The position numbers were made by a program, and so were the translations under genes. This document shows, in pieces, positions 1 through 6,574 of a stretch of 6,954 nucleotides of DNA. Positions within the stretch are counted from its first letter, which is position 1; every line of letters starts with the position of its first letter. The notes below the pieces were generated by a model. That model was not told the origin of the DNA. It saw only the letters and a program-made list of their open reading frames with translations, and ran no database searches. Origin of the DNA: Candidatus Caldipriscus sp. T1.2 (GTDB lineage: Bacteria > Hydrothermota > Hydrothermia > LBFQ01); the NCBI GenBank assembly GCA_000980735.1, contig LBFQ01000066.1, positions 1-6,954 on the forward strand, written 5' to 3'.

Positions 1-1899
1 TTAAAGGAGCAGGAGGTTACCGCCCGCCCACCTAAGGTAAGGTACGAGGTGGATAGGAAGATCGTATCACCTTCGGAGGATGTACTATCAAGGGGTGGAA
101 GCGCGGCTGATGTTTTGAGGAACATCCCAGGAGTCTCGGTAAGCCCAGATGGAAAGGTAAAGGTCAAAAACAGCGATAAATATATCCTGTTTGTGGATGG
201 AAGACCAACGAACTTAACTTTAAAGGATATACCCGCTACTCAGGTTGAATATATCGAGGTGATAACTAACCCATCTGCCGAGTTTGATGCGGAAGGAAAC
301 GCCATAATAAACGTCGTGTTAAAGAAACAGAGGGAGACGGGATACAGCGTTAACGTACAGCTTAACACGGATACGTATGGTGCCGTCAATGCGAATACAT
401 TTTTCGGTTTGAATACGGGGAAATTTATAACTTACCTTAGGTTGAACGGTGGTAGAAACATCAGAAAGGTATATTTTGAAGGGAAAAAGGTCTTCCAGAA
501 GGATACGCTATATGAAACCGGGACGAGCAATATTCCAAGTTTATCCCTTAATCCATCTTTTGGGATAACCTATGGGGCTTTCAACTTTGAGGTTGGAGGG
601 AGAGGGCTATCATCCGCTTCTAATAACACTTACATTCAAAAAATTTCGGGCACCGAATATAAGAGATATAACCTTTATCAATCGGGAAATACAAGTTTCT
701 ATGTTACATCCGATTACACGTATAAGGGTATCAGGGTTTTGGGATATTACTCAAGGGGTATAAGGGATGTGGTCCAAATTCTGGATTCTTCCTCAAACGG
801 TGGTATTAAAACCACGAGTGAAAAACCCTGGGAGAGGTTCTACGGGCAAGTAGACGCAAAAATAGGAAAATTCTCACTTGGATATAAGGGAAGCGTGAAT
901 AACTATTTTGTTAATTTCACATTTGATACGATCTCAAATCCGAAATTCCCGTACCTTCAAAGTTATAGATTAACCACAAGGCGCATCGTTAACGCGGGTT
1001 ATTTAGAGTTTTCATCTTCCTATAACAACTTGGAATACAAGCTAGGCTTAAGGGCGGAAAATACTCAAATATGGGCTGATACGATAAAGAAAAATTACAC
1101 TAACATCTTCCCATCCATAAACTTATTATATTCCTTCTCAACTCATAAGGCATATATTGGTTATAGGAACGGAATATGGAGGCCCAGCGATTACCAACTC
1201 TTTCCTCTATATTACTATCAAACCTTTGATGAGATAGAGAAGGGAAACCCCAACCTTTTGCCTGAATACTCAAACAGCGCCACTTTAGGGTTAAACCTAA
1301 ACTTTAGCAATATCTCCTTAAATCCCGAAATATACTACACGGGAAGTCGGAATATACTTGATGTAAGGGAACAGGCTTTTGACACTTTTAAAGTCAGTCT
1401 GAAGGAGTATATAAATGTAGAGAGGGGTAGAAGTTTTGGGCTCTCCTTCAATATAAACTATTCCCCCATTGAGATATTAAACCTTGACATAACCCCAAAT
1501 GTTTATTATTATTCTTACGAGAAAGTTTCACTTACAACCTACGAGATAAGCGCATCCCTACAGGCATTCCTCCTATTCTTTGCCCTTCAGGGAAGCCTTT
1601 ACTATGTCCCCAGATATGATTACTATTGGGGTAAAACGGGGGAACAGATATTCCTACAGCTTGCCCTTATGACCCAGATAAAGAACTTCTCGTTCTTCTT
1701 GCTCTTTAACGATCCTTTCAATATTTACAAGTTTGACATAGAGGTAAATCAAGGAAATTATCAAGCTTATAAGTTCAACAGGATCCCCTATCCCTACATA
1801 ACATTTCAATTAAACTATACCTTCACGAAGAAGTTTAAGAAACCCAAGAGGGAGGAAATTTATGATGTGGAGAATACGGGTACGAAGTTCTTAAAGTGA
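1..1899 (+). CDS. TonB-dependent outer-membrane receptor, 5'-partial (plug end plus beta-barrel)
   Basis: The reading frame is open from base 1, so the signal peptide and any N-terminal carboxypeptidase-regulatory-like domain lie upstream. The GTG at 49 is an internal valine, not the start. A TonB-box-like EVTARPP segment (nt 13-33) is followed by plug motifs typical of the OMP_b-brl_3 (PF14905) type of receptor: GGSAADVLRNIPGVSV, then FVDGRPT, then IEVITNPSAEFDAEG and NVVLKK (about nt 94-330). The rest is alternating aromatic/polar beta-strands with long Asn/Tyr/Ser-rich loops, as in a 22-strand barrel. Such receptors import large substrates such as metal chelates, vitamins or glycans with TonB energy; the substrate here cannot be told. 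The last amphipathic strand (QLNYTFTKKF) is followed by a charged 20-residue tail before TGA at 1897-1899, so the barrel does not end on the aromatic residue. Family assignment is confident; specificity is unknown. Confidence 0.9.
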   Translation, partial: LKEQEVTARPPKVRYEVDRKIVSPSEDVLSRGGSAADVLRNIPGVSVSPDGKVKVKNSDKYILFVDGRPTNLTLKDIPATQVEYIEVITNPSAEFDAEGNAIINVVLKKQRETGYSVNVQLNTDTYGAVNANTFFGLNTGKFITYLRLNGGRNIRKVYFEGKKVFQKDTLYETGTSNIPSLSLNPSFGITYGAFNFEVGGRGLSSASNNTYIQKISGTEYKRYNLYQSGNTSFYVTSDYTYKGIRVLGYYSRGIRDVVQILDSSSNGGIKTTSEKPWERFYGQVDAKIGKFSLGYKGSVNNYFVNFTFDTISNPKFPYLQSYRLTTRRIVNAGYLEFSSSYNNLEYKLGLRAENTQIWADTIKKNYTNIFPSINLLYSFSTHKAYIGYRNGIWRPSDYQLFPLYYYQTFDEIEKGNPNLLPEYSNSATLGLNLNFSNISLNPEIYYTGSRNILDVREQAFDTFKVSLKEYINVERGRSFGLSFNINYSPIEILNLDITPNVYYYSYEKVSLTTYEISASLQAFLLFFALQGSLYYVPRYDYYWGKTGEQIFLQLALMTQIKNFSFFLLFNDPFNIYKFDIEVNQGNYQAYKFNRIPYPYITFQLNYTFTKKFKKPKREEIYDVENTGTKFLK

Positions 1900-1900
1900 T

Positions 1901-3676
1901 CTAAATAAGATCCCCCTTATCAACATCAACCACAATGTTCCTTATTTTAACTTTTGCCCTGTTCCCCTTTATTTCCAAAAGCGTCCCCTTCACACCCAAA
2001 CTTTTAACGAAGTACTCCTTTCCCACCTCAAGCTCCCTTTCCTCTTTTAAAATCCCTTCCAATTCTTCCACCCTCTCCCCTTTCCTCACCCGGGAAATTG
2101 CGGAAAGTAGTTTCCTCCTCATTTCATCAATTTCCGCCCTCTCCTTTTCAATTTTCTTCAAACCCTCCTCGTACCTTTCCCTTAAGGACACAAGGTAAGA
2201 CGGTATATTCCTGTAAATTTCCTCAGCATAAGAGACAATATCCTCCGTTAAACCCACCGCTTTTGCGGTCTGTATTCCCCTACTTTCCCCCACCTTACCC
2301 ATTACGACCCTAAAGTTTTCCAAAGTTGCCACGTTAAAGAAGTCGGAATTTAGGGCAAGGATCTTTAAGCTTGGGAAATGTGTGCTTATTAATGAATAAA
2401 CCGACTTTTCGGCTAAATACTTACATATGGAATAGGCTAAGGCGGAAGCCTCATCTGGATCCGTTGAGGAGAATATCTCATCAAATATTACAAAATCGTA
2501 TGGCTTTACCCTTTCAAGGATCCCCTTAATTCCCTTAAGCTCCCCAACAAAGTGGGAGATCCCCTCCTCAGGAGCCCCCTCCTGGGAAAAACCCATAGGG
2601 AAAACCTCCGCCCCGTATGGTATAACCGCTTTCTTTGCGGGAACAGGTATCCCCATACCCGCCATAAGGACCGCAAAGGCTATGGTTCTTAATGTGATCG
2701 TTTTTCCACCCGCGTTCGGTCCCGTTATCAAGAGGGAGAATTTATCCAATTTTATTGAGATGGGAACGGTTTTTTGCCTTATCTTTGAATATAATAAAGG
2801 TTCCCTACCCTCAAGAATTTCAAACCTCCCATCTTTTGAAAACTCCGGTATCGTGCAATCAAAGTCTAAATAAAATTTTGCCCTCGCATAAATGCCGTCT
2901 ATTAACCCTATCCCCTCATGGAGCTTAATGATACCCTCCTTCAACCTTATAAAGTTTCCTATCAAATTCCCTAATATTCTTCTCTCTTCTTCCCTTATTC
3001 TATCGTCAAGCTGTATCAGCCTATTTTGAATGGGGACAACTTCGTAAGGTTCCACGAATACGGTTTCGGTTGTGTAAGAATATCCGTGTATAACCCCATC
3101 AAAACTAAAGTTTGATATAACGGGAAGGGTTAGCCTGCCGTTCTTTATTACGGGTTGCCCCTCCCTAAGCTTCTCCCTATTTTTCAGGATAATTTCGGAG
3201 TAAGCCTTTAAAAGCTGTTCCCTAACTTCGTTCCTCCTCTCGTAAAGCTCCTTGAGGAGGGGATTTTTAACCGTCCTTATCTGCCCATCCCTTGATATGT
3301 TATCCTTTATCTGCTTGGAAAAGGATAAAAGCTCCCTTGTGATGGGTAAATACGATGCCAAATTTGCGGAATGTAAGCTTTCCCTGAACCTTGAAGCTTT
3401 TTCTATAAACTCCGCAATCTTATATAGGTTCTCCCCGGTTAATACCCCGAATTTACCAAAATAATCAAATATCTCGTCCATGCTTGGAATGTTGGGCAAA
3501 CTTAGGGATCTCCCCTCTGAATACTCCCTCAAGACCTCGGATATAAGCTTAAAATCCCTAATTGCCCTTTCGTAATCCGTCCTTAGGGATAATATAGCCT
3601 TTTCCCCCGAGGAGGTTGAGGCGTATTTTACCAAAAGCTCCTTTATTTCTTTAACGAACCTTTCCCTATCCCCCAT
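1901..3676 (-). CDS. mutS2: MutS2-family ATPase lacking the C-terminal Smr domain
   Basis: A 591-residue soluble ATPase. Residues 1-110 match the MutS2 N-terminal helical domain (LVKYASTSSGEKAI, then GVLTGENLYKIAEFI). The middle carries the MutS2 clamp/lever signature (NGRLTLPV, FVEPYEVVPIQNRL, about 179-220). The ATPase has Walker A GPNAGGKT (319-326), the region containing SHF (374-376), Walker B FVIFDE (395-400) with TDPDE next to it, and an H-loop His433 in STHF. It continues with SRGIQTAKAVGL (465-476), a charged coiled coil (about 495-530) and a KOW-like beta domain (551-591) ending VDVDKGDLI. Usual MutS2 is about 780 residues and ends in an Smr nuclease domain, absent here. Family members suppress recombination or split collided ribosomes; which applies is unknown. 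ATG at 3676 overlaps the mqnA-like gene by 11 nt, has no Shine-Dalgarno sequence and fits the expected N-terminus. It is the last gene of the run. Confidence 0.88.
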   Translation of the reverse strand: MGDRERFVKEIKELLVKYASTSSGEKAILSLRTDYERAIRDFKLISEVLREYSEGRSLSLPNIPSMDEIFDYFGKFGVLTGENLYKIAEFIEKASRFRESLHSANLASYLPITRELLSFSKQIKDNISRDGQIRTVKNPLLKELYERRNEVREQLLKAYSEIILKNREKLREGQPVIKNGRLTLPVISNFSFDGVIHGYSYTTETVFVEPYEVVPIQNRLIQLDDRIREEERRILGNLIGNFIRLKEGIIKLHEGIGLIDGIYARAKFYLDFDCTIPEFSKDGRFEILEGREPLLYSKIRQKTVPISIKLDKFSLLITGPNAGGKTITLRTIAFAVLMAGMGIPVPAKKAVIPYGAEVFPMGFSQEGAPEEGISHFVGELKGIKGILERVKPYDFVIFDEIFSSTDPDEASALAYSICKYLAEKSVYSLISTHFPSLKILALNSDFFNVATLENFRVVMGKVGESRGIQTAKAVGLTEDIVSYAEEIYRNIPSYLVSLRERYEEGLKKIEKERAEIDEMRRKLLSAISRVRKGERVEELEGILKEERELEVGKEYFVKSLGVKGTLLEIKGNRAKVKIRNIVVDVDKGDLI

Positions 3677-4319
3677 AATTAAACTTTAAGCTTCTTGCGT
3701 GCTCCAACAAAATTTCAAATTTCAATTTTTTCTTTGTAGCATAATCGGAGACGAGCTTCTCCATATCCATAAACCAATGGGCGATGGAATTCCCTAAATG
3801 TGGTAAAATCTCATCCTCAAGCTCCTCCCTCACCACCCAAACCGCGATCTTAGTTTCTCCTTTTGTAAGATTATATACGAAACTATATTCCCCAAAATCC
3901 CCCCTCAAAGCCCTATCCCCGTATATCAATAAGGCATCCGTATCAAATATATCCGTAAAAACCCTAATTTTAAGAGCCTTGCCCTTTAAAAGTTGATTCA
4001 AAGTATCCTCAACGCAGTGTAAAACCTGCTCGTACCCCTGAATTATTCCAAGGGTAAGACTTTCAAGCTCCCTTATCTCCTTTTTTGAGACTAAAACAAG
4101 GCTCTTTGAACTTTCGGTTAAAATTACGCCCAAGTTTGTGATTTTATAACCCGAAGGTAAAAAGTTTATTGAGGGAAAGATATAAGGGGTTGCGTCAAGT
4201 TTCCCCGCCCTAAGGAGGGGATCAATCTGGGAAAAAGAGAGGTAAATCTTTTTCCAAGTTTTTGGGATTTTCAAAATGAAAGGGTAAAAATCAAACTCCC
4301 TTATTACCCCCAGATTCAT
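3666..4319 (-). CDS. mqnA: MqnA-like protein (chorismate dehydratase family), short and diverged
   Basis: A 217-residue protein with no signal peptide, resembling the MqnA/MqnD fold (periplasmic-binding-protein-like, PF02621). MqnA dehydrates chorismate to 3-[(1-carboxyvinyl)oxy]benzoate, the first step of the futalosine menaquinone pathway. Matching blocks are the N-terminal strand LGVIREFDFYPF (3-14; usual form IGRxxYLNxLP), LLRAGKLDATP (35-45), LGVI...KSLVLVSK (63-79), and the strong DALLIYGDRALRG (128-140) followed by YSFVYNL and AVWVVREE (about 145-166). It is shorter than usual members (about 270-290), and the conserved Asn of the YLN motif is Asp10 here, so catalytic activity is uncertain. 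ATG at 4319 is preferred over the adjacent TTG at 4322 because it forms a TGATG one-base overlap with the upstream stop, typical of translational coupling. It overlaps mutS2 by 11 nt. An alternative is a related solute-binding-fold protein without this activity. Confidence 0.6.
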   Translation of the reverse strand: MNLGVIREFDFYPFILKIPKTWKKIYLSFSQIDPLLRAGKLDATPYIFPSINFLPSGYKITNLGVILTESSKSLVLVSKKEIRELESLTLGIIQGYEQVLHCVEDTLNQLLKGKALKIRVFTDIFDTDALLIYGDRALRGDFGEYSFVYNLTKGETKIAVWVVREELEDEILPHLGNSIAHWFMDMEKLVSDYATKKKLKFEILLEHARSLKFNYGG

Positions 4320-5317
4320 CAAAAGTTGTAGGTGCTTACGAGGAAGAGGGAGACCCTTGCAAGGGGCTTTCTATCAAGGAGGGCACCCGCGGAAAATCCA
4401 AGATAAACGACCTCCGTCCAATCAAACCTTATATTTCCATCAACAAATGGTTTTGTTGTATCTCCATCTCTGTAAAGGCCAAAATCAAACGAGGGCTTAA
4501 AGGACCAATCCTCATTTATGTTATGTAAAAAGCCGAGCCTGAAGAATCCCCCCATCTTACCCGATATGTCCGTCCATGGGACCTGGTAGGTGGGGGATTG
4601 GGTGTAGGTTAGGTAGTTGGAAAACCCCATAAAGGGACTAAACTCCTCGTCAAACACTATACCCTGACCCAAAATTCTCTTGTAATCTTTGGATGTGCCG
4701 AAGCCATGAAATCCAAACCTAAATTTACCCAACTTGAGCGCGGATGAAATATAAGTTCCGTAATTATAAGAATTGTCCAAAACACCCTCAAGTTTTAAAT
4801 AAAAGAGCGTGTGATCCAGATCCAAGGCTGAGCCAAAATATAGGTTTTTTGTGGTGTCCGCTGTACCGTAAGCCTGAAAGCCAAGAAAATTCCAATCAAA
4901 ACCGAATCTCAAACCACCGAAAAAGTTGTTTAGGGTATTTACCGCCAAAAGGTTAAACCAAACTTCCTTACCGTAAGAAACTTCAAAGAACGCGTTTCCC
5001 CCAAGGTAGTCCCCCAATAGCATCCCATTTCCCCAGAAGGGCGCACCCATACCGCCCCTTATATAGAGATACTTTACCGGCGAGATCTCAACGTAAGCCT
5101 CCTTTAATGTAGGTAAAAGGCTTGAAAAGGATATTATTGAGAACCTCCCGTAAAATCCCATATCAAATTGCATCTGTATCCCGAGTTCCCCCCTATAGTA
5201 CTGCCTCTCCGATGCCCATAGCCCCAATATACCGTCTATGTTGTAAAACCTCGTCTTCTTTGCCCTAACCTCCTCCTCAACCTCTATTTGCATCTGAGAC
5301 AATATCAGACAAAGCAT
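4319..5317 (-). CDS. outer-membrane beta-barrel (porin-like) protein, unknown specificity
   Basis: A 332-residue protein I do not recognise as a named family. From about residue 28 to the end it is a run of amphipathic strands rich in Gly, Tyr, Phe and Trp (for example YVEISPVKYLYIRGGMG, 75-91), separated by short turns and polar loops. It ends in an aromatic-rich strand SLFLVSTYNF with C-terminal Phe, the usual signal for BAM-mediated outer-membrane insertion. Length and strand density suggest about 14-16 strands. The LKEAYVEISP...WGNGMLLGDYLGG segment (71-107) recalls porins whose early strands carry a short constriction region. The N-terminus is odd: only MLCLILSQ precedes the acidic mature region (IEVEEEV), and an in-frame stop at 5327-5329 prevents a longer start. 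The gene starts 9 nt after the MFS gene, in the same frame, and its stop overlaps the mqnA-like ATG by one base. Barrel nature is confident; substrate is unknown. Confidence 0.75.
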   Translation of the reverse strand: MLCLILSQMQIEVEEEVRAKKTRFYNIDGILGLWASERQYYRGELGIQMQFDMGFYGRFSIISFSSLLPTLKEAYVEISPVKYLYIRGGMGAPFWGNGMLLGDYLGGNAFFEVSYGKEVWFNLLAVNTLNNFFGGLRFGFDWNFLGFQAYGTADTTKNLYFGSALDLDHTLFYLKLEGVLDNSYNYGTYISSALKLGKFRFGFHGFGTSKDYKRILGQGIVFDEEFSPFMGFSNYLTYTQSPTYQVPWTDISGKMGGFFRLGFLHNINEDWSFKPSFDFGLYRDGDTTKPFVDGNIRFDWTEVVYLGFSAGALLDRKPLARVSLFLVSTYNF

Positions 5318-5325
5318 AACCGTAT

Positions 5326-5331
5326 ATTATA
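5326..5331 (-). promoter_or_regulatory. candidate -10 box (TATAAT) just before the barrel gene
   Basis: The minus strand reads a perfect TATAAT that includes the TAA stop of the MFS gene. It is followed by 8 nt and then the ATG of the barrel gene at 5317. That spacing would place transcription start at or within a base or two of the ATG, giving a leaderless or near-leaderless transcript, which fits the absence of a Shine-Dalgarno sequence here. There is no convincing -35 hexamer at 16-18 nt upstream (best available are CTTTTC, GCTTTT or GGCTTT), and a chance TATAAT is possible in this AT-rich stretch. Confidence 0.35.
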
Positions 5332-6574
5332 CCCTTGTAATTTTCCAGAAAAGCCAAAACAGGAGGGCGAGCGCGGAGGAAAGCAAAAGGTTTATATTTA
5401 AAGCCATTTCCAAGCCAACGTATTTGGAAAGCATATCGTTCCAAGTTCCCATAGCAAGAACAACGAAAACGAAGGTTATGGCGTTTACGATATCCTTCAG
5501 GATCACCACCCTACCCAAATATTCCGCGGTGGAGAACTTTTGAAATAGGGTCTCAAGGGCGATAAAACCCATGGATGTAAAGATCCCACCTACAAAGAAC
5601 ATGGGGAGGAGGATAAGTATGTTTGAGGTTAGGGAGATGGAAGATAGGATTAAGCTTAAAATCGCAACCGAATTCCAAAGGAGCCCATACTCCCTACCCT
5701 TCAGTACCCTACCAGATATATATGAACCTACGAACATACCGAAACCGTAAATGCCACCCGCTATCCCCATCTGAGCGGTCCCAACATGCCCAATTTTCTG
5801 AAGCTTCACTATACCCAAAACATACGTCACCGCCCCTATGAAAGATATCAAAGCACCCGCTACGAGAACCGAAAGGAGGATCCTCCTCCTTCTAACAAAG
5901 GAGATCCCCTCCCTTAAGGAGGAAATGTAGTTTATTTTTGCATCGGAAGAGGGCTCAATGTACTCCCCCTTACCCTTTATGAACATTATGAGAAGGCCGG
6001 AAATTATGAAGGTCAATCCATCAAAGAAAAGCCCCACCTCCCATCCCTCCAAATTATATTTCTCCCAAAGGAACCTGTCGGAAATTATCCCACCCAAGAG
6101 GATACCCAAGCCCGTAGAGATCCTTCCCCAGAAGTTTAGCATACTGTTTAGAACGGGCAAATTTCCCTTTTCCCCCGCTATATATACCACCAAACCGTTC
6201 TTTGCGGAGTTAAAGAGTACGGTAAAGGTGAAGATCAAAAAAACCGTGAGATATGCTACCCAGAAAGATCGAGTTAGCTTAAAGGTAAATATTAGGGAGA
6301 TCACCAAAAAAGCCCTTACGAAATCCCCTATGATCATCAAGGCTTTCCTGTTGAACCTATCCGTTATCGCCCCTGCTATGGGTCCGAAGAATAGTACGGG
6401 TATTACCGTCCAAACCGCAAGCAATGAGTACTCCTGAGAGCCAAGGGCGTAGGTTCCAAGGAGGCTCAAAATTGCCATATTGTTTATCCTGTCCCCAAGC
6501 TGGGAAGCGGATGATGCAATTGTAAATAAAAGTAAATTCCTGTTTTTTAAGAGTTTAAATTCTTGGATAGGCAA
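5327..6574 (-). CDS. MFS exporter (MFS_3/EntS-like), 12 membrane segments
   Basis: A 415-residue inner-membrane protein of the major facilitator superfamily, probably a proton-driven exporter. The N-terminus (LLKNRNLLLF...SQLGDRINNMA) is typical of the MFS_3 drug/siderophore exporter group. Motif A is GAITDRFNRK (68-77), between segments 2 and 3, followed by GDFVRA. About 12 hydrophobic segments can be placed at roughly 13-35, 45-68, 80-98, 104-122, 150-165, 180-199, 232-255, 266-289, 299-318, 320-340, 360-378 and 390-411. The central basic loop contains SSLREGISFVRRRR (about 218-231), also usual in this group. Substrate cannot be read from the sequence. The start is TTG at 6574, 20 nt inside the end of the usp gene; an in-frame TAA at 6578-6580 and no downstream ATG before the first helix support it. 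There is no Shine-Dalgarno sequence, so coupling to usp is likely. Confidence 0.88.
   Translation of the reverse strand: MPIQEFKLLKNRNLLLFTIASSASQLGDRINNMAILSLLGTYALGSQEYSLLAVWTVIPVLFFGPIAGAITDRFNRKALMIIGDFVRAFLVISLIFTFKLTRSFWVAYLTVFLIFTFTVLFNSAKNGLVVYIAGEKGNLPVLNSMLNFWGRISTGLGILLGGIISDRFLWEKYNLEGWEVGLFFDGLTFIISGLLIMFIKGKGEYIEPSSDAKINYISSLREGISFVRRRRILLSVLVAGALISFIGAVTYVLGIVKLQKIGHVGTAQMGIAGGIYGFGMFVGSYISGRVLKGREYGLLWNSVAILSLILSSISLTSNILILLPMFFVGGIFTSMGFIALETLFQKFSTAEYLGRVVILKDIVNAITFVFVVLAMGTWNDMLSKYVGLEMALNINLLLSSALALLFWLFWKITRV

Noticed and set aside
49..51. GTG as the start of the receptor gene
   Set aside because: The frame stays open to base 1 and encodes the family-typical EVTARPPKVRYEVDRK run-in, so the GTG is an internal Val codon.
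572..763. 63-codon frame inside the receptor gene
   Set aside because: It is out of frame within a well-supported barrel coding region and has no independent start signal or family match.
1898..1912. Inverted repeat as an intrinsic terminator between the convergent genes
   Set aside because: The stem is only 5 bp with mostly A/T pairs, and no T-run follows it on either strand.
1935..2313. Two overlapping open frames on the plus strand, rich in Ser, Pro and Phe
   Set aside because: They are antisense to the coiled-coil and KOW part of mutS2. Their Ser/Phe/Pro-rich composition mirrors the Glu/Lys/Arg codons of the real gene.
3252..3464. 70-codon plus-strand open frame
   Set aside because: It is antisense to the MutS2 N-terminal domain and shows no domain or start signal.
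4320..4322. TTG as the start of the mqnA-like gene
   Set aside because: The next codon is ATG, which overlaps the upstream TGA by one base in a standard coupling arrangement, so ATG at 4319 is preferred.
5958..6437. 159-codon open frame on the plus strand
   Set aside because: It lies wholly antisense to the MFS gene, has no recognisable domain and has the Ser/Pro/Lys-rich composition expected of a frame shadow.
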